From contig CAMZMU010000012.1 of NCBI GenBank assembly GCA_947311845.1, positions 1,583,337 through 1,647,336 of the forward strand: DNA of 64,000 nt. The letters are read 5' to 3'. The DNA is from Poa pratensis. Its lineage: Eukaryota; Streptophyta; Magnoliopsida; Poales; Poaceae. Position numbers and translations under genes: made by a program. Below the pieces are notes generated by a model. That model was not told the DNA's origin. It saw only the letters and a program-made list of their open reading frames with translations, and made no database searches. Positions within the stretch are counted from its first letter, which is position 1. Every line of letters begins with the position of its first letter. Below, one piece after another: positions 36,496 to 48,600 of the stretch.

Positions 36496-38068
36496 TAATC
36501 TGCATTCGAGTACACAATTTTCTATGTGGAGCTTCCGAATCATCTGCATGTTGGAAACTAGGACAAATGCTGCAGTGGTGAGGAACCAACCTATGCGGTG
36601 ATAAGAATGTGGTGGCACATGAAAGAACCTCTCTGAACCTTGTACTCGTCATAAAGAAAAAAGAGTCATCAGGAAGATATTTTGTCGCGAAAACATTAAG
36701 TAACACCAAAATATCACCAATCTTACCTCACATTAAAGGAAACAGTCCATAATTCTCAACGGAATAAGATGAGCAGCGATAAGATGAGCAGCGATAAAGA
36801 CACGCTGATCAAAAACCTCCCTGTACATGATTTGACCTTTCTATCTTAATATAAAGACACGCTATGCTCGCGCGTGTTCTTGTAAGATGAGCAGCGATAA
36901 GTAAATAACCAACCAGGTGTGTATACTTATAACAGAAAACATATCTGTAGATGATCAAAATCACAAATGAAAGTGATATCTAATTTGCACCAATGCGTTG
37001 TTCAAACAAATGACTCATTATCACTTGACCAAAAGCTAGACAATAGGTCTCTCTAATCCAAAAAAATATGCAAACGATGAACACAAGTAGTTACATGAGT
37101 TCCCATTTCCTCCTGCCCCGTTTAAAAAATAAATAAGAGTTCCCATTTCTGCTCATGTCGACTTCATGTGGATACTTGAGGAAGAACTCCACCATCAAAT
37201 CTTTGGACTCTATATTAACCAACTTTACCACAAAAGGCTTTAGCTGAAGTGTAATAGTTTGTTTAGTTCGTAGTGACCAAATATCACCCCAGCAAGTATA
37301 TAAATGCAAAATAATATAGCGCATCCAGGAAGCATAATACCTTTTTCTTGTTCATGTTGTAGAATGGGCATTCCGGTAACTCATCCATAAATAACATATT
37401 ACATCGTCGGCTACAATTTAGGAAGTTCTTCGCTAACCTCCGGGAGGGCTTTCCTGATCGAGAAGGTTAGAAATCAATGAGTAGCACATCTTCCAAAATT
37501 CTGAAGCATGCATATACATACTGAACTTTGGCAACTCCTTGTTTCAAATCAAAACCTGCTGTATCATCCATGGTTCTAGCAACAAATGCAAACTACATGG
37601 CTGTTGGACATACTCTTTGATAGCATCGCACAACCTCACATCCTTTTCTGCATGGCACATGCCGTTTTTTCCTGACCTCAAAATCACTGATAGAAGGAGA
37701 TTTAATTCAGAATAAACATCACAAAACTATAACACAATAATGACAAAGATATATCAAAGTGTAGTTTGGAGTCAAACCAATATTCAGACATGGTGTGTGA
37801 AAAGAAAATTTCTGATATGGAAGAGAGAGCAACATGAGGAGGTCGTGACAACTGCCGCACCTGCCGATACTCCAAGAAAAAATTCAGATACGGCCGCTCA
37901 CTGCTGCCTGCGTGCCTCCTCATGCATGACTGGTAGCAAGCGCCCCGCCGGGAGTTTCCTCGTCCTCCTCCTGATCCCCCATGTTAAGTGTCAGCGGGTG
38001 CAGGGAGGCAGGCTCGCGTGCAAGGCAGCGGTGGCCGGTAGGCTCGACTGCCATGTTCAAGCGGAGCG
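36496..38068. other. Intergenic stretch, no gene seen
   Basis: The stretch is AT-rich with short unconvincing ORFs. The motif AGATGAGCAGCGATAA occurs three times (about 36768, 36783 and 36885), twice next to AAAGACACGCT. The last 200 bases are GC-rich and would continue across solo LTR C into 51469 onward. Confidence 0.4.
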
Positions 38069-39426
38069 GCGACTGTCACGCCCCAATTTTGGGAAGCCAG
38101 AAAATCACGGTTGTTAGATAGCCAAAAATCAGGGGCAACAAAAACTTTTTGAAGTTGCTCCATTGATGCTTGTGTTTCACTTCCCTTTTTGCTTTGTTTG
38201 ACTTAGGGTACCTTGTTGGTTGTGTTTGTTAACACCTAATAGTAACCTCGTGAGCACAACCTACTTAAACCCTACCTCTTAGTGATCGTGTCATGACAAG
38301 AAAAATATTCCATATATCTTCTCCTATCTTATTTGTGGCCAAAATCCTTTTTCAAAGATGCTTTGATTTTATCAACTACCCGAAGGCCTAAGATTTGAGA
38401 AAGTAAAGTATTTGCAGAAGTACCTATTTATAAAACTATGGAGATCTATCTAATCTCTCCTGCCCATTTCCAAACTTTGTTGCCCTTATTTTAAAACTCC
38501 TATTTTCAACACCCTTTTGAAAACTAATGCAAGTGGGGAGTATATTAACCCACAACTTTTCTATATCGAAACCTTTTGAAAATTATAAAGTTTTGAGTTG
38601 AACTACCTTCCAATTTCTTCTCTTCAAGTTTTGGAGTTTATTAAAAAGCCTCTTGTTTTCCTTGTTTTCAAAAGTTATCTAAAATACTTTTCAAAGAAGT
38701 TGTTTATTTAAAAATCACTTTTGTGATCTCTACTACATCCCCTCTCATATCATTTCAAAAATATATGTTTTGAAAACATTTTCTTATTTATTACAAAGTA
38801 TTTACCAAAAGGCCAGAAATGGATTTTAAAATATGTTGTGAATATAAGTATTTCCAAAATTCTAGCAATTTTACTAAACATTCTTTTGGTCATATGTGAC
38901 CCTTTTATTCAAAAATATTTGTTTATGTTTTATAAATATGTTTTGTCAAAAGGTTTTTGCAAAATAAAACTGTTTTAGTGAGAGGGAGAGCAGCCCAGCC
39001 TTGCCACTTTTGGCCCAAGCCCACCGAGAGCTGAAACCCTAAGTATGCCCTGGAATTTTTTATTTCCTCCCCAGCCGCCTCCCTCCCTTTCCCTCTATTT
39101 GCATCAAAGTCCTCCCACCTCGCAAAAAGGTCCCTGGACCTTATCCTCCCACCAACCCCTCTTCTTCCTCTCCTCCCAGCCACACAACGCACGCACGCAC
39201 ACCACGCACACACCCGGCCGACCCCCGCGCCCCCTTGCTCCTCCTCCTGCTCAGGCCGTCGTCGCCCTGGCCAGGCCCGGCGCCACCCTCCACCACCGCC
39301 GTCCACCGGCGCTCGTCGCCCCAGAGCGCCACCTCCCCCGCCTCGTCTTCCTCGGTCGACCGGCCCCCGCCTGCCCGCGCCGAGCCTTCTCCCCCTGCGC
39401 GCCCTCGCGCTGCCCATGGCCGGCAC

Positions 39427-40836
39427 TGATACGTCTCCAACGTATCTATAATTTCTGATGTTCCATGCTTATATTATACCAATTGCTACATGTTTTATAT
39501 ACACTTTATATCATTTTTATGCATTTTCCGGGACTAACCTATTAACAAGATGCCGAAGTGCCAGTTCCTGTTTTCTGCTGTTTTTGGTTCCAGAAAATTA
39601 CTTCTGCAAATATTCTCGGAATTGCACGAAACAAAAGGCCAAGTCCCTATTTTTCCAACACCGTCACGGAGTCCGAAGGAGAGACGAAGAGGAGCCACGA
39701 GGTGGCCAAACCACATGGTGGCGCGGCCAAGGGTGGGACCGCGCCACCAGGTGAGGTGGGCCCCTCGGGACTCCACCGACGCCGCCCCTTCGCCTATTTA
39801 TTCCTCCCGACGCGAAAACCCTAAAAAATCCTATCATACTCCACGAAGAGTTCCGCAGCGCCGCCGCCATCGACGACAAGTTTCGGGGGACAGAATCTCT
39901 GTTCCGGCACGCCGTCGGGACGGGGAAGTGCCCCCGGAGCCATCTCCATCGACTCCATCGCCATCTCCAGCGCCGCCGCCGCGCCGTGGCTGCAGCGGGC
40001 CGCCGTCTCCTCTCCGGGCTGCACCTCTTCATCAACCTCTCCATCAAGTGTGCTCACCATGACCATGTGTGAGTAGTCTCCCCCGAGGCTGAGGGCTCTA
40101 CCGGTAGCTATGTGGTTTACTCTCTCTCCCATGGTGTGATCTTTATGTGATCATGAGTATTGCTAGTATCGCTGAATTCATATGTAATGTTTATGCTACT
40201 CAAGTGATTGTATCTAGTTCCCGGAGTCATTGTGACAACACGGTATCAAGGTGACAGTGTGGGTACTTGTGTGTGACTCTATGAATAATTTAGATATTAT
40301 CATGGCTTGTTCTTGGGAATTGTGGTGTTTGTTTACTCAGACTTTGAGGAGTGCTTTTGCAGCCCTACACTAGTACTCTTGTGTTATCAAGAAGGAGAAT
40401 AATCCCGAGTATCATTTACTTGCATTCAGTTGTGCTAACATGTTGAGAGGTACCACTAGTGAAAGTATGATCCCTAGGCCTTGTTTCTAAGCATTGAAAC
40501 ACCGTTTACAACAAGTTCTGCTACATGTTTGCTTGCTGCCATTTTTATTCCAGATTGCAATTACCACTTATAATCATCCATATTACTTGTATTTCACTAT
40601 CTCTTCGCCGAACTAGTGCACCTATACATCTGACAAGTGTATTGGGTGTGTTGGGGACACAAGAGACTTCTTGTATATTAATTGCAGGGTTGCTTGAGAG
40701 GATATCTTTGACCTCTACCTCCCTGAGTTCGATAAACCTTGGGTGATTCACTTAAGGGAAACTTGCTGCTGTTCTACAAACCTCTGCTCTTGGAGGCCCA
40801 ACACTGTCTACAAGAATAGAACGTGCGTAGACATCA
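39427..40836 (+). repeat. 5' LTR of the nested retrotransposon
   Basis: It is 1410 bp. Compared by eye with the 3' LTR it shows about three substitutions and six single-base length differences, so the pair is nearly identical. The 98-170 aa ORFs repeated in both LTRs are not conserved proteins. Confidence 0.9.
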
Positions 40837-40846
40837 AGCTATTTTC

Positions 40847-40863
40847 TGGCGCCGTTGCCGGGG
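40847..40863 (+). other. Primer-binding site for tRNA-Asp
   Basis: TGGCGCCGTTGCCGGGG is complementary to the 3' end of plant tRNA-Asp(GUC), including CCA. It lies ten bases inside the left LTR. It would prime minus-strand DNA synthesis. Confidence 0.85.
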
Positions 40864-41031
40864 AGGTAAGCGTTGGAAGGTATCTCCTTTAGATTCTGCA
40901 ATTATTTCTTTTTGTTTCTTGTTTTTATTTTCACTAGTTAGGCTTAATGGAAAACAACAAAAAAATTAGAGATCTTATGAACTTTATATGAATTAGGACA
41001 TGATGCTTTTGAAGAGAAAATTAAAAAACCT

Positions 41032-42996
41032 ATGGAGGCTTGTTTGCATAATAGTGGTAGTAATGTTATTAGTATAAATTCTTTGGACACCATTATTGCT
41101 AAGGCTGTGGAAAAGCCTAAGCTTGGGGAAGCTAGTTTATATGAAAATAATCTTTTTTGCTCCTCAGCTATGGAGGAATTATTTTGCCTTGATAATGCTT
41201 TGTCTCCAATATGTGATAATTCTAATGATGTTTGTGATATTCCAAATCCACCTGTTGAAAGTATTTCTTTTAAAATACCTATGAAAATTGTTGAAAGGGT
41301 TATGAATGATCAGTATGCAGGGGATGGATCAATCCATCCAAGTGCTCACTTGTCGAAACTTACAGAACTTTGTGAGTTATTTAAGGTTGCAGGTTTATCA
41401 AGAGAAAATGTCATGAGGAAACTATTTCCATTGTCACTTAAGGACAAAGCAAAGGAATGGTATAGGCTGCTGGATGAACAACCTTCGAATTGGAAACAGC
41501 TTGAATCTCTCTTTTACTCTAAATTTTATCCTCTTCATGAAGTGCATCTAGATAGGAATTACATTTATAATTTTTACCCTCATGATGGAGAAAGCATTGC
41601 TCAAGCTTGGGGAAGGCTGAAAACATTAATACTCAAATGTCCTAACCATGAGCTTTCTGAGGAAATAATTGTTACTAATTTTTATGCAAGGCTTTCAGGT
41701 CATTACAAGGATTATGTAGATGCATGTTCACATGGTTCTTTCACAAGCAAGAAGGTTGAAGCTAGATGGGATCTTCTTGAAAGAATTCAAAACAATGCTG
41801 AGGATTGGGAGAATGACAAAGGTAAAGAATCAGGTATAAACTATGAATATGATTGCATTAAGTCTTTCGTTGAAACTGCTAGTTTTCAAGAGCTTAGTGC
41901 TAAATATGGTCTTGATTCTCAAATTATTGTTGATTGTTTTAGAACCTTTGCTTCTCATATTAATGTTCCTAAAGAAAATTGGGACGTGTATCATGAACCT
42001 TTCAAAGACACTTGCATGGAAAATGAAATTGTTGTTAATGATTGCAATAAACATGCTCAAACTTCTGAAAATACTATTTCTTATAAGCATGTTAATTTTT
42101 GTGGAATGCATAGACCTTGTGGAATTAATCAAATCGAAGATGAATATTGTATCCATCATAGGAATGAAAAAACTAGAACATGGTACAAGGCTCTAAGAGA
42201 TCTTGGTGAAAAAGTTTGTGACCTCCATCCTTTTATTTGTGAACTTTGCTATGAAGTGGGTCATTTTAATTTTCAATGTTCAGGTCATGATAATAGCCTT
42301 TCGAATCCAATTACTGCAAATTTGTATTGTGATAACATGATCACTCCTAATCAACATGATGAACTTACATTATTTTTGGGGTGTGAAGAGTTATCAAGAA
42401 AAACTTCCTTGTTAGATATGAGTGATCTTGATATGAATAGTGTGTTGCATGGATGTTATCTCTATTGTGTTAATAATTGCCATGCTAACACCTACATACA
42501 AAATATTATAAAGGATGAGACTTTACCAAAGTATGACAGGACTAATATGTGTTTTGTTCTCATTAATGAAAGAGAGGAGTCCCCCCAAGTTTCTTCCATT
42601 GTCTCTAATACTAAACCAGGTTATGTGGAGGAGCTTCCTTTCAAACCTCTCCCTCCTAAAGATAAAAAGAAGAAGAAGAGGAGTAAAAGGAGAGAGGAAA
42701 CGGTATCTTCTCCCAAACTTGTTGCTCCTGTTACAATTGATACTTATAATTCTGAATTCGATGATTCTGAACTTGATGATGAACCTATGCCTGTTACTTA
42801 TATTAGTGATCATGATTGGGAAAATGAAACTACTTTTGATATTGAAAATCTTTGGGGTACCAATTCTGAAAATGATGATATTAATGATTGCCATACTATT
42901 AGTACTATCCATGTTTCTTCCAATGATGATATGAAAAGCTCTAAGCTTGGGGATGAGGTGTTTGAAAATCCTTTTGCTAGTAATAATTATATATGA
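41032..42996 (+). CDS. gag-like protein of the nested retrotransposon
   Basis: The frame is 654 codons. A retrotransposon gag capsid-type domain lies at about residues 100-230, with hallmarks such as AKEWYRLL and the YPLHE region. A CCHC zinc knuckle CELCYEVGHFNFQC (C403, C406, H411, C416) would bind RNA. A lysine-rich run (KKKKKRSKRRE) and an acidic tail follow. The protein would form the particle that packages element RNA in the cytoplasm. An upstream ATG at 40947 opens a frame that closes after 14 codons, out of phase with this one, so the original N-terminus is probably broken. No pol frame follows. Confidence 0.75.
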   Translation: MEACLHNSGSNVISINSLDTIIAKAVEKPKLGEASLYENNLFCSSAMEELFCLDNALSPICDNSNDVCDIPNPPVESISFKIPMKIVERVMNDQYAGDGSIHPSAHLSKLTELCELFKVAGLSRENVMRKLFPLSLKDKAKEWYRLLDEQPSNWKQLESLFYSKFYPLHEVHLDRNYIYNFYPHDGESIAQAWGRLKTLILKCPNHELSEEIIVTNFYARLSGHYKDYVDACSHGSFTSKKVEARWDLLERIQNNAEDWENDKGKESGINYEYDCIKSFVETASFQELSAKYGLDSQIIVDCFRTFASHINVPKENWDVYHEPFKDTCMENEIVVNDCNKHAQTSENTISYKHVNFCGMHRPCGINQIEDEYCIHHRNEKTRTWYKALRDLGEKVCDLHPFICELCYEVGHFNFQCSGHDNSLSNPITANLYCDNMITPNQHDELTLFLGCEELSRKTSLLDMSDLDMNSVLHGCYLYCVNNCHANTYIQNIIKDETLPKYDRTNMCFVLINEREESPQVSSIVSNTKPGYVEELPFKPLPPKDKKKKKRSKRREETVSSPKLVAPVTIDTYNSEFDDSELDDEPMPVTYISDHDWENETTFDIENLWGTNSENDDINDCHTISTIHVSSNDDMKSSKLGDEVFENPFASNNYI

Positions 42997-45900
42997 GACC
43001 TCTCTCCTAGTGATGTGTTTGAAAATCTTTTGCTACTGCTGATTATATGTTTGATACATCTCCTTCTAGTAAAAATGATGATATGTTTACAGATGAACAC
43101 ACTTTGGAAGATAACTATTCTATTGCTTATGATGATACTATGCCTCCAGTCTTTGATAATTATTATAAAGAATACTATGACATAGGTTATAATTACATCA
43201 TCCTCATGAAACTTGTCATAGTTATGGAGAGATTACCCAAAACCATCCCTTTAATATACAACTTGTCTATCATGTTCGAGTTCTTTATGATGATCCTGCC
43301 CCATTGTTATTAATGAGAAGAACTTTTCTTATGTGGAAAATAAGATACTTTTGTGCATATGGATCATGGTAAGAATGTTTCATGTGATGGTTATATTGTG
43401 GATTTTATCAATGATGCTACTGAAAGTTTTTATGAGAGAGGGAGACATGGATTCATATATCTCAATAATATCAAGTCTCCTCTCTTTTTGTTGAAATTTT
43501 TGAAGTTGCACTTGTTTTGTCTTTCTATGCTAGTAGCTTCATGCATCAATAATTTGTTTTCTTACAAGATTCCTTTGCATAGGAAGTGGGTTAGACTTAA
43601 ATGTGTTTGGTATTTGCTTTTTGATGCTCTCTTATATTCAACTCTTATACATATGAGAGCATTATCAAAATTATCATGCCTAGCTAAAAGGCTTTAAAGA
43701 AAAGCGCTTATGGGAGACAACCCATTGTTTTTATTTTCTGTTATTTTTTTTTTTTTTTTGAGTCAAGGTGCTTGTTACTTCTGTAGCAACTCCTTTGTAT
43801 CTTTATTTTATTGCATTGTTGTGCCAAGTAAAGTCTTTTATTGAAAGTTGATGCAAGATTTGGATTTCTGCGCAGAAAGATTTTTAGCTGTCACGAATTT
43901 GAGCTTTTCTCTGAGAAAATCGAAAAATTCTGTAAAAAATCACGCATCTTCCTCAGATATGTACGCAACTTTCATTAAACTGGACCTGTTCCATCTGAGC
44001 AACTTAAGTGCCTCGAAAAAATTCGTCTTCACAGACTGTTCTGTTTTTGACAGATTCTGCCTTTTGTTTTGCATTCGCTCTTTTACGATGTTTGTGGATT
44101 TCTTTGCTCCACAAAGCATTGGTGGCTGTAGCTAATGTCCAGAAGCTTTGGGAATGATTGTATCATCACAGAATATGAGAATTTTTATTATGCACTAACC
44201 CTCTAATGAGAACTATTTCGAGTTTGGTGTGAAGGAAGTTTTCAAGGATCAAGAGAGAAGGATGATATTATGTGATCAAGAAGAGTGAAAAGCCTAAGCT
44301 TGGGGATGCCCCCGTGGTTCATCCCTGCATATTCAAGAAGACTCAAGCGTCTAAGCTTGGGGATGCCCAAGGCATCCCCTTCTTCATCAACAACTTATCA
44401 GGTCATCTCTAGTGAAACTATATTTTAATTCTTTCACATCTTATGCTTTACTTGGAGCGTCTGTGTGCTTTTATTTTTGTTTGTTTTTGTTTGAATAAAT
44501 TCGGATCCTAGCAATCCTTGTGTGGGAGAGAGACACGCTCCGCTTTTTCATGTGAATACTCATGTTCTTCACTTATATTTGTTGAGTATTCTTAACTAGC
44601 TACTGCAGTGCTTTTAGCTCCTGTTTTTCATGCATCTCTTCGAGCTGTTAGCACTTGTTTATAATACTCTCTTGCTGCATTATATCATTTGGAGAGTTTA
44701 TGTTTAAATAAATTGATTGGTGTTTGTTGGAAAAAGAAAATGCTACATGTGTAGTTGGTATTGGAAAAGACATATGCATTCTTGTAGATCATTGTCTTGT
44801 TTCGATTTGACACTTTGCAATTGTTTTGAGCTCTCAAGTAGATCATGTTTAAGCTCTTGCATCATGTAGTTAAAGCCTAGTAGTGGAGAACTACCGTAGA
44901 GCTTGTTGAACTTGGTGCATGTTTGTTCTCTAAGGTCTAGATATTTTCTGGTAAAATGTTTGAGCAACAAGGAAGACAGTGTAGAGTCTTATAATACTTG
45001 CAATATGTTTTTATTGATTCTTGCTGTACCGGTTTATACTTGTGTTTGCTTCAAACAACCTTGCTAGCCTAAACTCTGTACTGAGAGGGAATGCTTCTCG
45101 TGCATCCAAACTTGAGCCAAAACCCATGCCATTTGTGTCCACCATACCTACCTACTATGTGGTATTTCCTGCCATTCCAAGTAAATACTTCATGTGCTAC
45201 CTTTAAACTATTCAAAACTTTATTACTCCTTATTTGTGTCAATGTTTTATAGCTCATGAGGAAGTATGTGGTGTTTTATCTTTCAATCTTGTCATTTACT
45301 TCTGACAGACTTTCACCAATGGACTAGTGGCATATACACCGCTTATCCAATAATTTGCAAAAAGAGCTGGCAACGGGGTGCCCAGCCCCAATTAATTACA
45401 ACTTTCATTAATAATTCTCTTCACATGTTTTGCCCTGATTTATCAGTAAGCAACTTAATTGCAAATAGACACTCCTCCATGGTATGTGATGTTGGAAGGC
45501 ACCCGAGGATTCGGTTAGCCATGGCTTGTGTAAGCAAAGGTTGGGAGGAGTGTCAACTATAAAGAAACTAAAATACATGTGTAAACAAAAGAGAAGAGGG
45601 ATGATCTACCTTGCTGGTAGAGATAACGTCCTTCATGGGAGCCGCTCTTGAAAGTCTGGTTGACAAGGGGGTTAGAGTGCCCACTACCATTCGTTGACAA
45701 CAACAAACACCTCTCAAAACTTATTTTGTGCTCTCTTATGCTTTCGAAAACTTAAAAAGCTCTAGCACATGATTTAATCCCTGCTTCCCTCTGCGAAGGG
45801 CCTATCTTTTACTTTATGTTGAGTCAGTTTACCTACTCCTTTCTATCTCAGAAGCAAACACTAGTGTCAACTTTGTGTGCATTGATTCTTACATGTTTAC

Positions 45901-46275
45901 TTATTGCACTTGTTATATTGCTTTATGTTGACAACTATCCATGAGATATACATGTTACAAGTTGAAAGCAATTGCTGAAACTTAATCATCCTTTGTGTTG
46001 CTTCAATGCCTTTTACTTTGAATCTATTGCTTTATGAGTTACCTCTTATGCAAAACTTTTTGATGCTTGTCTTGAAAGTACTATTCATGAAAAGTTTTTG
46101 CTTATATGATTCATTGTTTACTCTTTATCTATCTGTTAGCAAACTATAGACCATTGCTTTGAGTCACTTCATTCATGACATGAGCCTTGCAATATATTGA
46201 TCAAGATTGTGTGAAAGCATGTCTCCTCAGAAATTATTTGTTGTTATCGTTTTACCTACTCGAGGACGAGTAGAA
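42997..46275 (+). other. Non-coding interior of the nested retrotransposon
   Basis: Short coding-like remnants follow the gag stop (43047-43313 and 43353-43697, the latter with a hydrophobic stretch), interrupted by stops and frame changes. They carry no pol motif. The remainder, to 46275, has no ORF over 100 aa with a known domain. Two copies of CTAAGCTTGGGGATG lie at 44294 and 44351. Confidence 0.5.
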
Positions 46276-46292
46276 CTAAGCTTGGGGATGCT
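46276..46292 (+). other. Polypurine tract
   Basis: CTAAGCTTGGGGATGCT directly abuts the 3' LTR start at 46293. Its purine-rich core AAGCTTGGGGATG is the expected plus-strand primer. Confidence 0.6.
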
Positions 46293-47706
46293 TGATACGT
46301 CTCCAACGTATCTATAATTTCTGATGTTCCATGCTTATATTATACCAATTGCTACATGTTTTATATACACTTTATATCATTTTTATGCATTTTCCGGGAC
46401 TAACCTATTAACAAGATGCCGAAGTGCCAGTTCCTGTTTTCTGCTGTTTTTGGTTCCAGAAAATTACTTCTGCAAATATTCTCGGAATTGCACGAAACAA
46501 AAGGCCAAGTCCCTATTTTTCCAACACCGTCACGGAGTCCGAAGGAGAGACGAAGAGGAGCCACGAGGTGGCCAAACCACATGGTGGCGCGGCCAAGGGT
46601 GGGACCGCGCCACCAGGTGAGGTGGGCCCCTCGGGACTCCACCGACGCCGCCCCTTCGCCTATTTATTCCTCCCGACGCGAAAACCCTAAAAAATCCTAT
46701 CATATCCACGAAGAGTTCCGCAGCGCCGCCGCCATCGACGACAAGTTTCGGGGGACAGAATCTCTGTTCCGGCACGCCGTCGGGACGGGGAAGTGCCCCC
46801 GGAGCCATCTCCATCGACTCCATCGCCATCTCCAGCGCCGCCGCCGCGCCGTGGCTGCAGCGGGCCGCCGTCTCCTCTCCGGGCTGCACCTCTTCATCAA
46901 CCTCTCCATCAAGTGTGCTCACCATGACCATGTGTGAGTAGTCTCCCCCGAGGCTGAGGGCTCTACCGGTAGCTATGTGGTTTACCTCTCTCTCCCATGG
47001 TGTGATCTTTATGTGATCATGAGTATTGCTAGTATCGCTGAATTCATATGTAATGTTTATGCTACTCAAGTGATTGTATCTAGTTCCCGGAGTCATTGTG
47101 ACAACACGGTATCAAGGTGACAGTGTGGGCACTTGTGTGTGACTCTATGAATAATTTAGATATCTATCATGGCTTGTTCTTGGGAACTGTGGTGTTTGTT
47201 TACTCAGACTTTGAGGAGTGCTTTTGCAGCCCTACACGTAGTACTCTTGTGTTATCAAGAAGGAGAATAATCCCGAGTATCATTTACTTGCATTCAGTTG
47301 TGCTAACATGTTGAGAGGTACCACTAGTGAAAGTATGATCCCTAGGCCTTGTTTCTAAGCATTGAAACACCGTTTACAACAAGTTCTGCTACATGTTTGC
47401 TTGCTGCCATTTTTATTCCAGATTGCAATTACCACTTATAATCATCCATATTACTTGTATTTCACTATCTCTTCGCCGAACTAGTGCACCTATACATCTG
47501 ACAAGTGTATTGGGTGTGTTGGGGACACAAGAGACTTCTTGTATATTAATTGCAGGGTTGCTTAAGAGGGATATCTTTGACCTCTACCTCCCTGAGTTCG
47601 ATAAACCTTGGGTGATTCACTTAAGGGAAACTTGCTGCTGTTCTACAAACCTCTGCTCTTGGAGGCCCAACACTGTCTACAAGAATAGAATCGTGCGTAG
47701 ACATCA
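46293..47706 (+). repeat. 3' LTR of the nested retrotransposon
   Basis: It is 1414 bp, directly repeated from 39427-40836 with a net gain of four bases, and is followed by the GGCAC target duplication. Confidence 0.9.
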
Positions 47707-48439
47707 GGCACCACCTCACGCGCCCCTCTCCTCCATCCTCGCGCGGCCGTCCCCCTCCACTCGACGTCCTCCTCGCAAGGCCCTCGCCCCGACGCCGCTC
47801 GAGCCGTCCATCCAGTGACGCCCCCGACCTCTCCTTCCCGCGTTCGGGCGCCGCTGCCCCGGGTCGCGTCCTCCGTAGCCGCCTCGACCCCGGCGTCGCA
47901 ACCAGCCGGCTCCTCCACGAGCTGCCCGTCTCCGGCTCCCGGCACGCCACGCCAAGCCCCGCCCTTGGTAGCCCCTGCAGTGGCCGTGCTGCCCTTCCGT
48001 GTCCCGTGCTCTGGCCTTCCGTGTGTGATCTCCGGTTTCACGGAGTCGCCAATCCGCCCGACGGAATCCCTACCGGCGCTGGATTTTGTCCAACGGATGT
48101 CTCCGTCCGGCGGGTCTTCCCGGCGTATGTTTTCTCCGGCGTCCGATGTGTCCGTGTTGTCCACCCATCGAGGTGTTGCATCCCGTTGCGCTGTTACGCA
48201 TCCTCCGGTGTTTTCGTGTGCGCCTTTCCGGTGCCCATGACCATGTTTCCGGTTACATGATTTTTCCTGATGTTCCGTCCCGACGTGTCAATGAGCCTGC
48301 GCGCGCTTGTGTTTTCCGTGCGCGCGCTGTTCCGGTGGTGTTCCCGTGTTTCTTCCCGATGTCGTGTTACCGTGCCCCTGTCCGACTCCTGTTTCCGTTG
48401 GGCGTCCGTCCGACGGATCCCTCCGTTCGTTCAACGGAA

Positions 48440-48600
48440 TGTTTCCCGATGTTTCCCGACTTCTTCCCGATGTTTCCCGATGTCTCCGACACATTCCCGA
48501 TATCTTCTCGATGTTTCCCCGACATCTTCACGATGTTTCCCGATGTCTCCCGACATCCTCCCGGTGTTTCCCGATGTCTTCCCGGTGTCTCCCGGATCCC
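48440..48600 (+). repeat. Short tandem array of CCCGATGTTTC-type units
   Basis: About a dozen imperfect 11-17 base units (TTTCCCGATG, TCTTCCCGATG, TCTCCCGACA) lie in the GC-rich part of solo LTR C. All three forward frames stay open across it, which explains the overlapping ORFs there. Confidence 0.7.

Larger units (their letters stand above)
39427..47706 (+). mobile_element. Complete non-autonomous gag-only LTR retrotransposon
   Basis: The 8280-bp element has two LTRs (39427-40836 and 46293-47706), each starting TGATACGTCTCCAACG and ending GTAGACATCA, with a target duplication GGCAC (39422-39426, 47707-47711). A tRNA-Asp-type primer-binding site follows the left LTR and a purine-rich tract precedes the right one. 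The interior has a gag-like ORF but no recognisable protease, reverse transcriptase, RNase H or integrase, so it must borrow pol from relatives. The LTR start and tRNA-Asp primer resemble Triticeae Athila-lineage gypsy families; the exact family name is not assigned. Confidence 0.9.

Noticed and set aside
36841..36885. Possible Helitron 5' end (TCTATCTTAATATAAAGAC)
   Set aside because: It starts with TC and resembles some Helitron starts, but no matching hairpin-CTRR end lies downstream in the same orientation.
39550..47096. ORFs of 98-188 aa repeated in both LTRs
   Set aside because: They are duplicated only because the LTRs are, overlap each other on opposite strands and match no retroelement protein.
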